64,000 nt of DNA from UBA6144 sp964399165 (GCA_964399165.1 CAYNPO010000006.1:62001-126000); one strand, 5' to 3'. Positions 8,335-15,864 are shown, numbered from the stretch's first letter. Made by a program: numbers and translations. Notes: generated by a model from the letters alone, not told the origin.

Positions 8335-8856
8335 ATGAACGTTGAAGGACTCAAGGATCTACTAAAGGACTATGCCAAAGACATCCGGCTCAACCTGGGC
8401 AACGTGCTCGGGGAGGAGCCGGGTGGGCTCTCGGAGGAACAACGCCTGGGGGTTTTCCTCGCCAGCGCCTATGCCACCCGGCACCCGGAGTTGGTGGACG
8501 CGGCCGAAAACCTCACCGAGACGTTGCCAGAGACCACCAAGAATGCGGCGAAGCTCGCCGCCACCCTGATGGCCATGAACAACGTCTACTACCGCTTCGT
8601 GCATCTGAACGAGGACGAGGAGTTCGCGAAACTTCCGGCCAAGCTTCGCATGAACGGCATGGCCAACCCAGGCGTGGATAAGAAAGATTTCGAGCTCATG
8701 AGCCTGGCGGTTTCCGCCATCAACGGCTGCGGGATGTGCATGAAGTCCCACCGTCAGGTGCTGGAGAAGCACGGGGTGGAGAAAACGCCGATCCAACACG
8801 CCGTGCGGATCGCCGCCACCGTGTCCGCCACCGCCCAGGCCCTGCTGATCAATTGA
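8335..8856 (+). CDS. ahpD: Alkyl hydroperoxidase D-like reductase
   Basis: This 173-residue all-helical carboxymuconolactone-decarboxylase-fold protein has the redox motif C132-GM-C135 followed by MKSH, as in AhpD. The upstream Glu of the proton-relay system is present in the preceding helices. AhpD regenerates reduced AhpC, using lipoylated proteins as electron source where it has been studied. It is cotranscribed with ahpC (9 bp gap, RBS GAGGAGG). Confidence 0.93.
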   Translation: MNVEGLKDLLKDYAKDIRLNLGNVLGEEPGGLSEEQRLGVFLASAYATRHPELVDAAENLTETLPETTKNAAKLAATLMAMNNVYYRFVHLNEDEEFAKLPAKLRMNGMANPGVDKKDFELMSLAVSAINGCGMCMKSHRQVLEKHGVEKTPIQHAVRIAATVSATAQALLIN

Positions 8857-8887
8857 CGTCGGGACGGCGCGCAGGTATCCCCTAAAC

Positions 8888-9736
8888 ATGGCACAAAAAG
8901 GCGCGGCGGCATTCGACGCCCATTATCGGCAGGCGTATGGGAGCAGGTGGGATGGCCTGCGGAAGGCGTTGCTGGAGGAGAAGCGCCATGCGGTGGTGTT
9001 CGGGCAAGTCCCCCCGGAGGGCATCCCGGGCCAGGCTTTGCCATGGTTCCCGGGCGCCTTCGCGCTGGATGGGCGCACGGAATTCCCCAACGCCCGCTGC
9101 TATTTCATGGATGCGGCTTCCCTCTTGCCCGTTTTGGCGCTGGATCCCCAACCGGGCGAGCGGGTTCTGGACATGTGCGCGGCCCCGGGCGGGAAGAGCC
9201 TCCTCATCGCCTGGGCCTTGGGCGCCTCCGGCGAGCTTACCGCCAACGACCGCTCCCCGGAGCGGCGGGGGCGTCTCAAGAAGACCTTGGAGGAGCTCAC
9301 GGTGGCAGGCGCGCGTCCCCAGATCCAAGTCACGGGACATGCGGCCGAGCGCTGGGGCCTCCACCACCCGAACAGTTACGACAAGATCCTGCTGGACGCC
9401 CCCTGCTCCTCCGAGCGCCATGTGTTGGAAGACCCCAAGGAACTTGAAAACTGGTCTTACAAGCGCCCCACGCGCTTGTCGGGGGAGCAGTTCGCCCTTC
9501 TCTGCTCGGCCTTGGATTCGGCCAAGCCTGGGGCCACCATTGTGTACTCCACTTGTGCCCTAGAGCCGCGTGAGAACGACGGGGTGGTGGCGAAACTGTT
9601 GGAACGGCGGGTGGGGAAGGTGGAGGTCAGCGCTTGGGAGAGTCCGCTGGGGGGGCGCACGGTGCATGGGTGGCGCGTGCTTCCGGACCGGGATGGGTGG
9701 GGGCCATTTTACTTGTCGTGCTTACGCAAGCTTTAA
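8888..9736 (+). CDS. NOL1/NOP2/Sun-type RNA (cytosine-5) methyltransferase
   Basis: This SAM-dependent m5C RNA methyltransferase has the SAM site VLDMCAAPGGKS (residues 93-104) and both catalytic Cys motifs: DAPCSSE (C173) and STCALEPREN (C223). The protein is short (282 residues) and lacks the NusB-like N-terminal domain of RsmB and the PUA domain of RsmF. It is therefore closer in layout to the NSUN4-like minimal form. The RNA target, rRNA or tRNA, cannot be assigned from sequence. Confidence 0.9.
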   Translation: MAQKGAAAFDAHYRQAYGSRWDGLRKALLEEKRHAVVFGQVPPEGIPGQALPWFPGAFALDGRTEFPNARCYFMDAASLLPVLALDPQPGERVLDMCAAPGGKSLLIAWALGASGELTANDRSPERRGRLKKTLEELTVAGARPQIQVTGHAAERWGLHHPNSYDKILLDAPCSSERHVLEDPKELENWSYKRPTRLSGEQFALLCSALDSAKPGATIVYSTCALEPRENDGVVAKLLERRVGKVEVSAWESPLGGRTVHGWRVLPDRDGWGPFYLSCLRKL

Positions 9737-9740
9737 GCAG

Positions 9741-9864
9741 CTGAGCTTTTCTCACATGCTCCCCGCTCAGGGCGAGACACACGATCAGCCTGTCCCTGGG
9801 CGACAGGCAGGATACTGATCATTAACGCGCGACCACCTCCGCAGCGGAGGTGAACCTGCGTTAA
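9741..9864. other. Structured intergenic segment: three consecutive hairpins
   Basis: Between the convergent methyltransferase and ung genes lie three nested or simple hairpins. The first is CTGAGC/GCTCAG (9741-9746 with 9765-9770). The second has outer GATCAG/CTGATC (9783-9788 with 9815-9820) enclosing CCTGTC/GACAGG. The third has outer TTAACGC/GCGTTAA (9822-9828 with 9858-9864) and inner ACCTCCGC/GCGGAGGT, separated by symmetric 6-nt internal loops. There is no U-tract, so it is not a typical terminator. The last arm includes the ung stop codon. It could be a small RNA or a 3' UTR element. Confidence 0.5.
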
Positions 9865-10535
9865 GTCGGCAACCGCCAATCAATCGGCGCGATCCCATGC
9901 TGTTTCAAATATGAATTAGTTTTCGAAAACGGCTTGGAACCAAAGAATCCCCGATACGCCGACAACGGTGACGGATGCGGGCTTTTCAACACCAAATGCT
10001 TGGCCCTATCTACCGCCGCCGCCTTCTTCTGCGCCGGGGATCCCCAGAGGATGAACACCAGGTGCTCGCGCCGCTGGTTCAAGAGCGAGACGATTCGGTC
10101 CGTGAACTGTTCCCACCCACGGCCGTGGTGGGACGCGGCTTGTCCGGCCTGCACGGTGAGCACGTTGTTCAGGAGTAACACTCCCTGGTCGGCCCAGTGC
10201 TGGAGGATGCCGTGCTTGGGTGGCTCGATGCCTAGGTCGGACTTCAACTCCTGGTAGATGTTCACCAACGACGGCGGCACCGGCACGCCCCGTTGGACCG
10301 AGAAGCATAGGCCATGGGCCTGGCCAGGTCCGTGGTAGGGGTCTTGCCCAAGGATCACCACTTTGACCTTGTCGAAAGGGCAGCTGTCCAGGGCGCGGAA
10401 AATGTCGTCGCCGGCAGGGTAGATCTGTTTGCCCTTGTCGGCTTCCGCTTTCAAAAAAGCTTTCAGCTCCACCATGTAGGGGAGGGTGAATTGGTCTTCC
10501 AGCAAGGCTTTCCAAGAGGCTTCCAGCTTGATCAC
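9861..10535 (-). CDS. ung: Uracil-DNA glycosylase, family 1
   Basis: The enzyme removes uracil from DNA to start base-excision repair. The water-activating loop GQDPYHG (D65), the LLLNNVLTV segment and the C-terminal HPSPLSAYRG loop carrying the catalytic His are all intact. The length of 224 residues is normal. It is a monocistronic gene convergent with the RNA methyltransferase and divergent from the exonuclease gene. Confidence 0.96.
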   Translation of the reverse strand: MIKLEASWKALLEDQFTLPYMVELKAFLKAEADKGKQIYPAGDDIFRALDSCPFDKVKVVILGQDPYHGPGQAHGLCFSVQRGVPVPPSLVNIYQELKSDLGIEPPKHGILQHWADQGVLLLNNVLTVQAGQAASHHGRGWEQFTDRIVSLLNQRREHLVFILWGSPAQKKAAAVDRAKHLVLKSPHPSPLSAYRGFFGSKPFSKTNSYLKQHGIAPIDWRLPT

Positions 10536-10585
10536 CGGGGCAATTTACCTTGTGCCCCGAATGAGGGTCAATGTAGCATTTTCCC

Positions 10586-11878
10586 ATGGATGCTCGGCGC
10601 TACGTCATCGCGGACATGGAGGCCACCGGCCTGGGCCCCGAGCGGCAGATCATCGAGGTGGCGCTGCTCACCTTCCGGGACGGAAAACTGACCGACGTCT
10701 ACGAAACCCTGGTCAACCCGCTGGTCCCCCTGCCTGTTCGGATCCAGGAACTCACGCTCATCCATCCCCGCGAGTTGGAAACCGCGCCCAAGCTCTATGA
10801 GATCGCCGAGGCCATCCACGAGCGCTTGCACGACGCCACCTTCGTGTCCCACAACGTGGCCTTCGATTGGCCCATGTTGGCCGCGCCCTTTGAACAGATG
10901 GGCCTCCCCCTCGCGAAGACCCGCCAGCTGTGTACGCTCCAGATGGCGCAGGAGTTGGTACCTGGTCTCAAGGACTACACGCTAGAGGCGCTCTGCAAGT
11001 TCTTCCGCATCAAGGCGCCCACCCGCCACCGGGCCATGCCGGACGCGCGGGCGACGCTGGAACTGTTCAAGGCCCTGGACGAGTTGCGCGCTCCCTACCG
11101 TCCGGGAGCCGCGCGCTACTTCATGCCGGAGCACGAGGCGGCGCTTAAAGATATTCCCAAGCAAGCGGGCGTCTTGCGCTTCTTCGACGCCCCAGGCGCC
11201 GCCCTGCGAGTGGAGGCCTGCGAGGACATGCGTGAGCGTGCGGAGGAGCTGCTCAACGTACGCCCCGAGACCCGTGAACTGCGGCAAGCCTGCGCCCGCT
11301 TGGAACATGAGCCGACGGGGTCAGCGCTCATCGCCGGCTTCCTGCGCGGACGCGCCATGAACCCACGCTGGCGTTGGATGATCAGCCTGGCCAGGGACGA
11401 GCATGGCCGCTCCCTCTTCCAGCTGGAAAGGTTTCGCCCCGATGGGCGTGGCCGTTGGTTCTTCGAAGCTCACGCCCCCGCCAAACAGAAACTCAAGGGC
11501 CTCGAGGCGCAGTACCCACGGCATGACTATGCCTACCGCGAAGGCGGCCCGGACAAGGGGGAAGTGCTCGAGCATAACCGCGTGGTGGAGAACCTGCTGA
11601 AGGAAACCCGCTTCCCGGAGGAGAACCTGCTGTTATGGGGTCCTGGGCGTCGCCTGGGCGAGTGGTCTTACGTGCTCGTGCGTGGAGGACGACTCTTCGG
11701 GTGGGGCCACGACGAAATAGCTCCCGAGGCCGCACTGGTACGGCCCGAGGCCGTCATCCACCGACGCACGGGCCGCATTCCCACGGAAGAAATCCTCGCC
11801 ATTCGTTATCTCCGCGAACACCGGGAAAACCGCCACAAGCGGGACCAGTGGCGCGCCCTGAAGGAAAAAACATGTTGA
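10586..11878 (+). CDS. DEDDh 3'-5' exonuclease fused to a degenerate GIY-YIG-like domain
   Basis: Residues 5-165 are a DnaQ/RNase T-type exonuclease domain. Its metal ligands are intact: D10 and E12 in IADMEATG, D94 in SHNVAFDW, and H148 with D153 in HRAMPDA. Residues about 190-270 resemble the UvrC/Cho GIY-YIG domain in layout (GVLRFFDA, then DMRERAEELL, then EPTGSALIAGFL). However, the Tyr pair and the catalytic Glu position are replaced, so this half is probably non-catalytic. The C-terminal 150 residues are unassigned. Similar DnaQ-GIY-YIG fusions exist in other phyla. A DNA repair or proofreading-like role is likely. The gene overlaps the start of the exported nuclease by 7 bp. Confidence 0.82.
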   Translation: MDARRYVIADMEATGLGPERQIIEVALLTFRDGKLTDVYETLVNPLVPLPVRIQELTLIHPRELETAPKLYEIAEAIHERLHDATFVSHNVAFDWPMLAAPFEQMGLPLAKTRQLCTLQMAQELVPGLKDYTLEALCKFFRIKAPTRHRAMPDARATLELFKALDELRAPYRPGAARYFMPEHEAALKDIPKQAGVLRFFDAPGAALRVEACEDMRERAEELLNVRPETRELRQACARLEHEPTGSALIAGFLRGRAMNPRWRWMISLARDEHGRSLFQLERFRPDGRGRWFFEAHAPAKQKLKGLEAQYPRHDYAYREGGPDKGEVLEHNRVVENLLKETRFPEENLLLWGPGRRLGEWSYVLVRGGRLFGWGHDEIAPEAALVRPEAVIHRRTGRIPTEEILAIRYLREHRENRHKRDQWRALKEKTC

Positions 11879-12333
11879 TGCTGCTACTTGTATCCGTCGT
11901 CCAGGCCGCCTGCAACCATGGCAGTGACCGCTTCAACTGCGTGTCCTTCGACCACGCCTACGATGGGGACACCATCCAGGTGGATCTGCCCGGCGTGCAC
12001 CCGTATTTCGGTTCCGACGCCAAGGTTCGGGTCATGGGGGTGGACACCCCCGAGAGGAAAGGGAAAACCGACTGCGAGGTCCGCCTGGCCCGCATTGCCC
12101 AGAAGCTAGTGGATTCCGAGCTCCGGCACGCCAAGCGCATCGATCTGCAGCTACATAGAAACGGCAAGGGCAGGGTTAAGCACGAGAAATTCGGGCGGAT
12201 CCTCGCCTCGGTCCTCTATGACGGCAAAGACCTGAGCGAAGTCCTGGTCAAAAACCGCCTGGCTGTGCCCTACGAAGGGAAGAAGAAAAACCGCGTGGAC
12301 TGGTGTAAACTGGGGGCAACCTACCTCAAGTGA
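11872..12333 (+). CDS. Exported thermonuclease-like (SNase) nuclease
   Basis: This 153-residue protein has a short signal peptide (MLMLLLVSVVQAAC) and a staphylococcal-nuclease OB-fold domain. YDGDTIQVD, VRVMGVDTPERKG and the later KFGRILASVLYDG carry the expected Asp, Arg and Glu residues of the calcium-dependent active site. It would cleave DNA and RNA outside the cytoplasm. Start 11872 has AAGGAAA upstream and lies within the last codons of the exonuclease gene, so translation is coupled. Extra Cys in the mature part suggest disulfides. Confidence 0.88.
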   Translation: MLMLLLVSVVQAACNHGSDRFNCVSFDHAYDGDTIQVDLPGVHPYFGSDAKVRVMGVDTPERKGKTDCEVRLARIAQKLVDSELRHAKRIDLQLHRNGKGRVKHEKFGRILASVLYDGKDLSEVLVKNRLAVPYEGKKKNRVDWCKLGATYLK

Positions 12334-12340
12334 GCCATCC

Positions 12341-12793
12341 ATGTCCGACGTGAGCCTGTTTCGTTCCACCAAACTCTTCACCGGCTTTCCCTGCACCCAC
12401 CGCCAGTGGCGGGCAGAGTCCCACTGCCGCTTCGTGCATGGGTACTCCCGCAGTTTTCATTTCGAATTCGCCTGCAAGGAGCGCACGGTGGAAGGTTGGG
12501 TAGTGGATTTCGGGGGACTGCAGGACGTGAAGGCCTTCCTCGAGCACCACTTCGACCACACGTTCTTGGCCGCCGCTGACGATCCCGAACTCAAAGTCTG
12601 GCAGGACTTGGATAAGCGGGGGGTGATCCAGCTGCGCGTGCTTCCCAACCCAAGCATGGAGGGCACCGCCGAGTGGGTGTGCCAGCAGGTGGACGACATG
12701 CTGAAAAAGAAAACCCAGGGACGCGCCTGGGTGACTCGGGTGGAAGTGCGGGAGAACGAGAAGAATTCCGCGGTCTACACGCCCAAGGCTTAG
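12341..12793 (+). CDS. QueD/6-pyruvoyl-tetrahydropterin synthase family protein
   Basis: The fold signature includes THRQWRAESHCRFVHGYS near residues 19-36, with zinc-ligand His residues, and WVVDFGGLQDVKAFL followed by the DHTFL block. The family makes 6-carboxy-tetrahydropterin in queuosine synthesis or handles related pterins. This variant has HGYS where canonical QueD has HGHNY, so the exact reaction is uncertain. It starts 8 bp after the nuclease gene and overlaps the end of the convergent small exported-protein gene by 4 bp. Confidence 0.85.
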   Translation: MSDVSLFRSTKLFTGFPCTHRQWRAESHCRFVHGYSRSFHFEFACKERTVEGWVVDFGGLQDVKAFLEHHFDHTFLAAADDPELKVWQDLDKRGVIQLRVLPNPSMEGTAEWVCQQVDDMLKKKTQGRAWVTRVEVRENEKNSAVYTPKA

Positions 12794-13077
12794 TAAGGAT
12801 CCATCTGGCAGGCGTGGTCGATTGTCCGCACCAGCGGGTGGCCCAGGGTATCGCCCGCAAAACACCCCACGCTGCCATCACCCAACTCCACCACCACGAA
12901 CACTCCCTCCGCCACGCAGTCCTCGCTCACAGCGGGGGTCAAGCGCGCATCTTCGGCGTCTCGCACGTAGCAGCTATAGACTCCGTTTCCGTCGAGGTCG
13001 TGGGCCTGGAAAACCACCAAGCCAGTGGCGGCGTGGGCCAAGCCAAGGGTGAGTGAAGAGGCGAGTAGCCATTTCAT
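12790..13077 (-). CDS. Small exported protein with one DLDGNG Cys-containing repeat
   Basis: ATG 13077 begins a signal peptide (MKWLLASSLTLGLAHA); an upstream in-frame ATG at 13131 is rejected because it would bury the signal. The mature 78 residues open with HDLDGNGVYSCYVRDAEDA, which matches the repeat unit of the next gene (DLDGDGIYSC...), followed by a more diverged second half with three Cys. It is therefore a one-repeat relative of the tandem-repeat protein at 13151-13651. The DxDxNG loop resembles calcium-binding loops. Function is unknown. Confidence 0.7.
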   Translation of the reverse strand: MKWLLASSLTLGLAHAATGLVVFQAHDLDGNGVYSCYVRDAEDARLTPAVSEDCVAEGVFVVVELGDGSVGCFAGDTLGHPLVRTIDHACQMDPY

Positions 13078-13098
13078 AGGGGGTCCTGGTGCATGTTT

Positions 13099-13124
13099 GT
13101 GGGCCGGTAGTACCACCGGCCCAC
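13099..13124. other. Strong hairpin between the two repeat-protein genes
   Basis: GTGGGCCGGT pairs perfectly with ACCGGCCCAC around a 6-nt loop. There is no T-run on either side, so it may stabilise or attenuate the minus-strand transcript rather than end it. Confidence 0.5.
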
Positions 13125-13150
13125 GGGGCACTCAAGGGACGCTGTAGATT

Positions 13151-13651
13151 CTACCGGCAATAGTCGCGGGAAACTGCCCGGCGGGACATCGGGCGCCCAT
13201 CGCGGCTGGAGGGGTGGCAGCTATAGATGCCGTCGCCGTCGAGATCAAAGCTGGCGTAGGACACACCACACCACTCACGGCTGACGGGACGCGCTGACAT
13301 CGGGCGCCCACGGCGGTCTGAGGGGTGGCATTGGTAGATGCCATCGCGGTCCAGGTCGACGGCAGCGTAGTAATCGCCACACCAGGAATGGCTAACTGAG
13401 CGCGCCGACATCGGGCGTCCATAGCGGTCTGAGGGGTGGCATTGGTAGATGCCGTTGCGGTCCAGGTCCAAGGCAGCGTAGTAATCGCCACACCAGGAAT
13501 GACCAACTGAGCGCTCTGACATCGGCCGCCCCTGAGAGTCCGAAGGATAGCATGAATGAATCCCATCACCATCCAGGTCCAGACTGACGAAGTAAGAGGC
13601 AAAAGCGGCCGGAGCGCAAACGAGGGCGAGGGCGGCGAGAAGTGTCTTCAT
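13151..13651 (-). CDS. Exported protein made of four ~37-residue tandem repeats
   Basis: After a signal peptide (MKTLLAALALVCAPAAFA) the entire mature protein is four head-to-tail units. Each unit reads roughly Y-A-x-x-DLD-x-DG-I-Y-x-C-H-P-S, then x3-GRPMS-x-R-x-V-S-x3-W-C. Each unit has a DxDxDG loop like those of EF-hand, dockerin or thrombospondin type-3 repeats, and two Cys. The middle two units are nearly identical, which indicates recent duplication at the DNA level. I know no named family with this unit. A calcium-stabilised, disulfide-linked surface or secreted role is inference. Confidence 0.78.
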   Translation of the reverse strand: MKTLLAALALVCAPAAFASYFVSLDLDGDGIHSCYPSDSQGRPMSERSVGHSWCGDYYAALDLDRNGIYQCHPSDRYGRPMSARSVSHSWCGDYYAAVDLDRDGIYQCHPSDRRGRPMSARPVSREWCGVSYASFDLDGDGIYSCHPSSRDGRPMSRRAVSRDYCR

Positions 13652-13751
13652 AGGTGGTCCTCCTGGTGGTGTGGGCCCACACTAGGGTTGAATACCGGGA
13701 CCCGTCGTCCCCATTGAAATGTTTGCCCGCCGAAAACCGTTACCTATCCGT

Positions 13752-13783
13752 AAAACACCAAAAGGCCCGGCATTCGCCGGGCC
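13752..13783 (-). terminator. Rho-independent terminator
   Basis: On the minus strand, GGCCCGGC pairs with GCCGGGCC around a 4-nt loop and is followed by TTTTGGTGTTTT, directly after the gene ending at 13814. Confidence 0.85.
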
Positions 13784-13813
13784 CATCAGAAGACCTTAAG
13801 TGCGTCCTCAGGA

Positions 13814-14413
13814 TTACAGGTTCTGGGAGATGAAGCGCCCGGCCTCGTCGCGGTAAACCACGTTGCCGTTGGAGAGCTCCTCGCCCGCGATCCATGCCAG
13901 AAGCTTACCGTTGTTGCGGCCATCGGCGGAGTCGCGCACCACCAGCACTGGGTGCTCGAAGTTGCTCCATTCCTCCAGTTCGGCCTTGGCCCAGTTCACA
14001 AAGCGGCCTTCGTGGCGGATGACGTAGACGGTCTCACGGTCGCCGTCGCGGTCCAGGTCGATTTGCTCGAAGCCGGCGGTGAGGCGGTCGTCCACGGATT
14101 GCCAGGTCACGAACTGGCCCCGGGCGTCGCGGATGACCAGGCGCTGCTGCTCGCGGGACATGCCGGCCACGCGGAACTTCTCGATTTTGCCGGTGTAGCC
14201 GGTGACGAAGCGGCCGTTGGCCTTGCGGGCGACCCACACGGAGGTGTCGTCCTCGTACCATTGCTCGCTGGTGAGCTCGGCGTGGGAGACGAAGCGGCCG
14301 TGCACGTCGCGCACGACGAAGGGGATGGACTCGCCGTTCATCCAAGACTCGATCTTGGAAGCGGCGAAGGCGTTGGTAGAAAGAGCGAGGGCGAGGGCGA
14401 TCAGCGTTTTCAT
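13814..14413 (-). CDS. Exported protein with six 'V-x-RD-x-x-GRFV' repeats
   Basis: This 199-residue protein has a signal peptide (MKTLIALALALSTNAFA). It then shows a recurring segment: VVRDVHGRFVSH, VARKANGRFVTG, VIRDARGQFVTW, VIRHEGRFVNW, VVRDSADGRNNGKLLAW and VYRDEAGRFIS. The repeats occur about every 30 residues and are separated by acidic, Trp-containing linkers. A DLDRDGDRE loop sits in the middle, echoing the DLDxDG unit of the neighbouring repeat protein. Such periodic strand-turn-strand units suggest a propeller or solenoid. The family is not recognised. It has its own terminator downstream. Confidence 0.75.
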   Translation of the reverse strand: MKTLIALALALSTNAFAASKIESWMNGESIPFVVRDVHGRFVSHAELTSEQWYEDDTSVWVARKANGRFVTGYTGKIEKFRVAGMSREQQRLVIRDARGQFVTWQSVDDRLTAGFEQIDLDRDGDRETVYVIRHEGRFVNWAKAELEEWSNFEHPVLVVRDSADGRNNGKLLAWIAGEELSNGNVVYRDEAGRFISQNL

Positions 14414-14546
14414 AGTGGAACCTCCGGGTTCGGTTGAATGGAATTCAGTGGCGCCTTTTTAGGCCCCGGGAGGGTTCTTGTTAAGCAGATAGAGGAAATG
14501 CTTTCGATCTAGAAAATAGATGGGGCTCGGAATGCCCCCGCGAGGT

Positions 14547-14936
14547 TCAGCGGCGGGCGAGGATCAGGGCCCAGGTGGAGGCGCCGCTGCCGCACACGCT
14601 GGAGCGGAGGGTGGCACTGCCGGTGGTGACGCCGACGCGCTGGAAAATCCCGCGCACCAGTTCCGCGTCGGCGCCCGAGAGGGCGGCTCGGCGGGGAAGC
14701 CCGCCCAGGGGGCGCCAGGTGAGCAGCACGGACTTGTCGCGCACGGTGGCCAGGGTGGCATAGTCGGCGCACAGAACCGCTCGGCCGGTGGCACGCACGT
14801 CGAGGCGCAGGTAGAGTTCGTTGAGGGCATACTCTTCGGTGGGTTCCAGGGCCACGGTCCGGGAACTAACGCTGGCCGAGGCGGTGTGGGCACAAAGGGC
14901 GAGCAGCATGATGCCGATCAGGGCGAGCCTTCTCAT
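14547..14936 (-). CDS. Small exported protein of unknown function
   Basis: This is a 129-residue protein with a clear signal peptide (MRRLALIGIMLLALCAHTASA). The mature part is mostly beta-rich with two Cys (VLCADY and SSVCGSG) and no motif that I recognise. It is the last of the minus-strand exported-protein cluster. Its promoter shares the 134 bp divergent region with the methyltransferase gene, which contains a strong inverted repeat. Confidence 0.65.
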   Translation of the reverse strand: MRRLALIGIMLLALCAHTASASVSSRTVALEPTEEYALNELYLRLDVRATGRAVLCADYATLATVRDKSVLLTWRPLGGLPRRAALSGADAELVRGIFQRVGVTTGSATLRSSVCGSGASTWALILARR

Positions 14937-14990
14937 GGGAAACTTTCTCCTCAGGTGGGGTTGCGCGCTTATAAGCGAAAAATCGTTTTT

Positions 14991-15033
14991 ACGCGCGTGA
15001 AATCTCCCACGGGCGTAAATTTTTCACGCGCGT
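14991..15033. promoter_or_regulatory. 12-bp perfect inverted repeat in a divergent promoter region
   Basis: ACGCGCGTGAAA (14991-15002) is repeated in inverse as TTTCACGCGCGT (15022-15033), with a 19-bp spacer, between the gene at 14936 (minus) and the gene at 15071 (plus). The spacing suggests a dimeric regulator binding site. An RNA hairpin is also possible. Confidence 0.5.
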
Positions 15034-15070
15034 TTGCCATCGGCGCGCGCACGGTTTCTACTCTCGGGCC

Positions 15071-15736
15071 ATGGCCCACGCGTTCCTCACATACCCCACG
15101 CTGATGCGGCAGCGGCGCTTCGCGGGGAAGCTCTTCGCCCTGGAGGTCATCCGCGATCTGGACGAGGCTATCGACCTTTTATGCGAGCATCTGGGGGAGG
15201 GCGCCCAGGCCGACCCTTTCGCGGAGGACCAGTGCCCTTACTTTGGCATCCTCTGGCCCGCGGCCGAAGGCCTGGCGACACACCTGGCGGCCCACCCGGA
15301 GTTGCTGCGGGGACAACGGGTGTTGGAGCTGGGCTGCGGCTTGGCCCTGCCCTCCTTGGTGGCGGCCCACTTGGGCGCTGAGGTTTTGGCCACGGATTTC
15401 CATCCCCAGGTGGAAGAGTTCCTGGAGCGGAACAACCGGCATTGCAGCTTGCGGGTGCCTTTCAGGCGCCTGAACTGGCGCGAGGAGGGGATTTCGGAGC
15501 GCTTCCCGGTGGTCATGGGATCCGACGTACTCTATGAGTCCCGCCACCCTGGCGACGTGGCGGCGGGTCTGCTTCGTTTCGTGGAACCCGGGGGACTGGT
15601 GCTCCTGGCGGACCCAGGGCGGGCCTACTTGAAGCCGTTTTTGAGGGCCATGGAGGAGCGGGGACTGCCGGGAGAGAGGAGCGAGTACCAGATCGAGGAG
15701 ACGTTGGTCAGCGTGTACGCTTTCCGCGTTCCCTGA
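15071..15736 (+). CDS. Class I SAM-dependent methyltransferase (Methyltransf_16-like)
   Basis: The SAM-binding motif VLELGCGLALPSLVAA is followed by the acidic motif II residue in VLATDFHP. GSDVLYES further on is typical of the lysine-methyltransferase-like Methyltransf_16 group, and the N-terminal FGILWPAAEGLA block also fits. Members methylate proteins such as ETF-beta or HSPs in other organisms; the substrate here is unknown. It is a stand-alone gene of 221 residues. Confidence 0.8.
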   Translation: MAHAFLTYPTLMRQRRFAGKLFALEVIRDLDEAIDLLCEHLGEGAQADPFAEDQCPYFGILWPAAEGLATHLAAHPELLRGQRVLELGCGLALPSLVAAHLGAEVLATDFHPQVEEFLERNNRHCSLRVPFRRLNWREEGISERFPVVMGSDVLYESRHPGDVAAGLLRFVEPGGLVLLADPGRAYLKPFLRAMEERGLPGERSEYQIEETLVSVYAFRVP

Positions 15737-15747
15737 GGTGAGTGGGT

Positions 15748-15804
15748 CTAGGCAAAAGACTGGATGGCGCAGAAGGCGAGGACGAAGAGGAACAGGATGC
15801 GCAT
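15748..15804 (-). CDS. Micro-ORF of 18 codons resembling an isolated signal peptide
   Basis: The ORF encodes MRILFLFVLAFCAIQSFA then TAG. It is preceded by GGAGACCTT, a good ribosome binding site, and lies 61 bp downstream of the redoxin gene on the same strand. The product looks like a complete signal peptide ending at an A-x-A-like site with nothing after it. It may be a leader or small membrane peptide, a remnant of a deleted exported-protein gene, or chance. A similar unit occurs at 45624-45692. Confidence 0.4.
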   Translation of the reverse strand: MRILFLFVLAFCAIQSFA

Positions 15805-15864
15805 AAGGTCTCCGGGGAAGGACCGGCTATGTAGCACGGCCTTTCCCCAGGAACCAACGGGAAT

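Noticed and set aside
9822..9864. Integron attC site
   Set aside because: The stem and internal-loop geometry is similar, but it is shorter than known attC sites, has a one-base terminal loop, lacks a full R'' consensus, and no integrase or cassette array is present.
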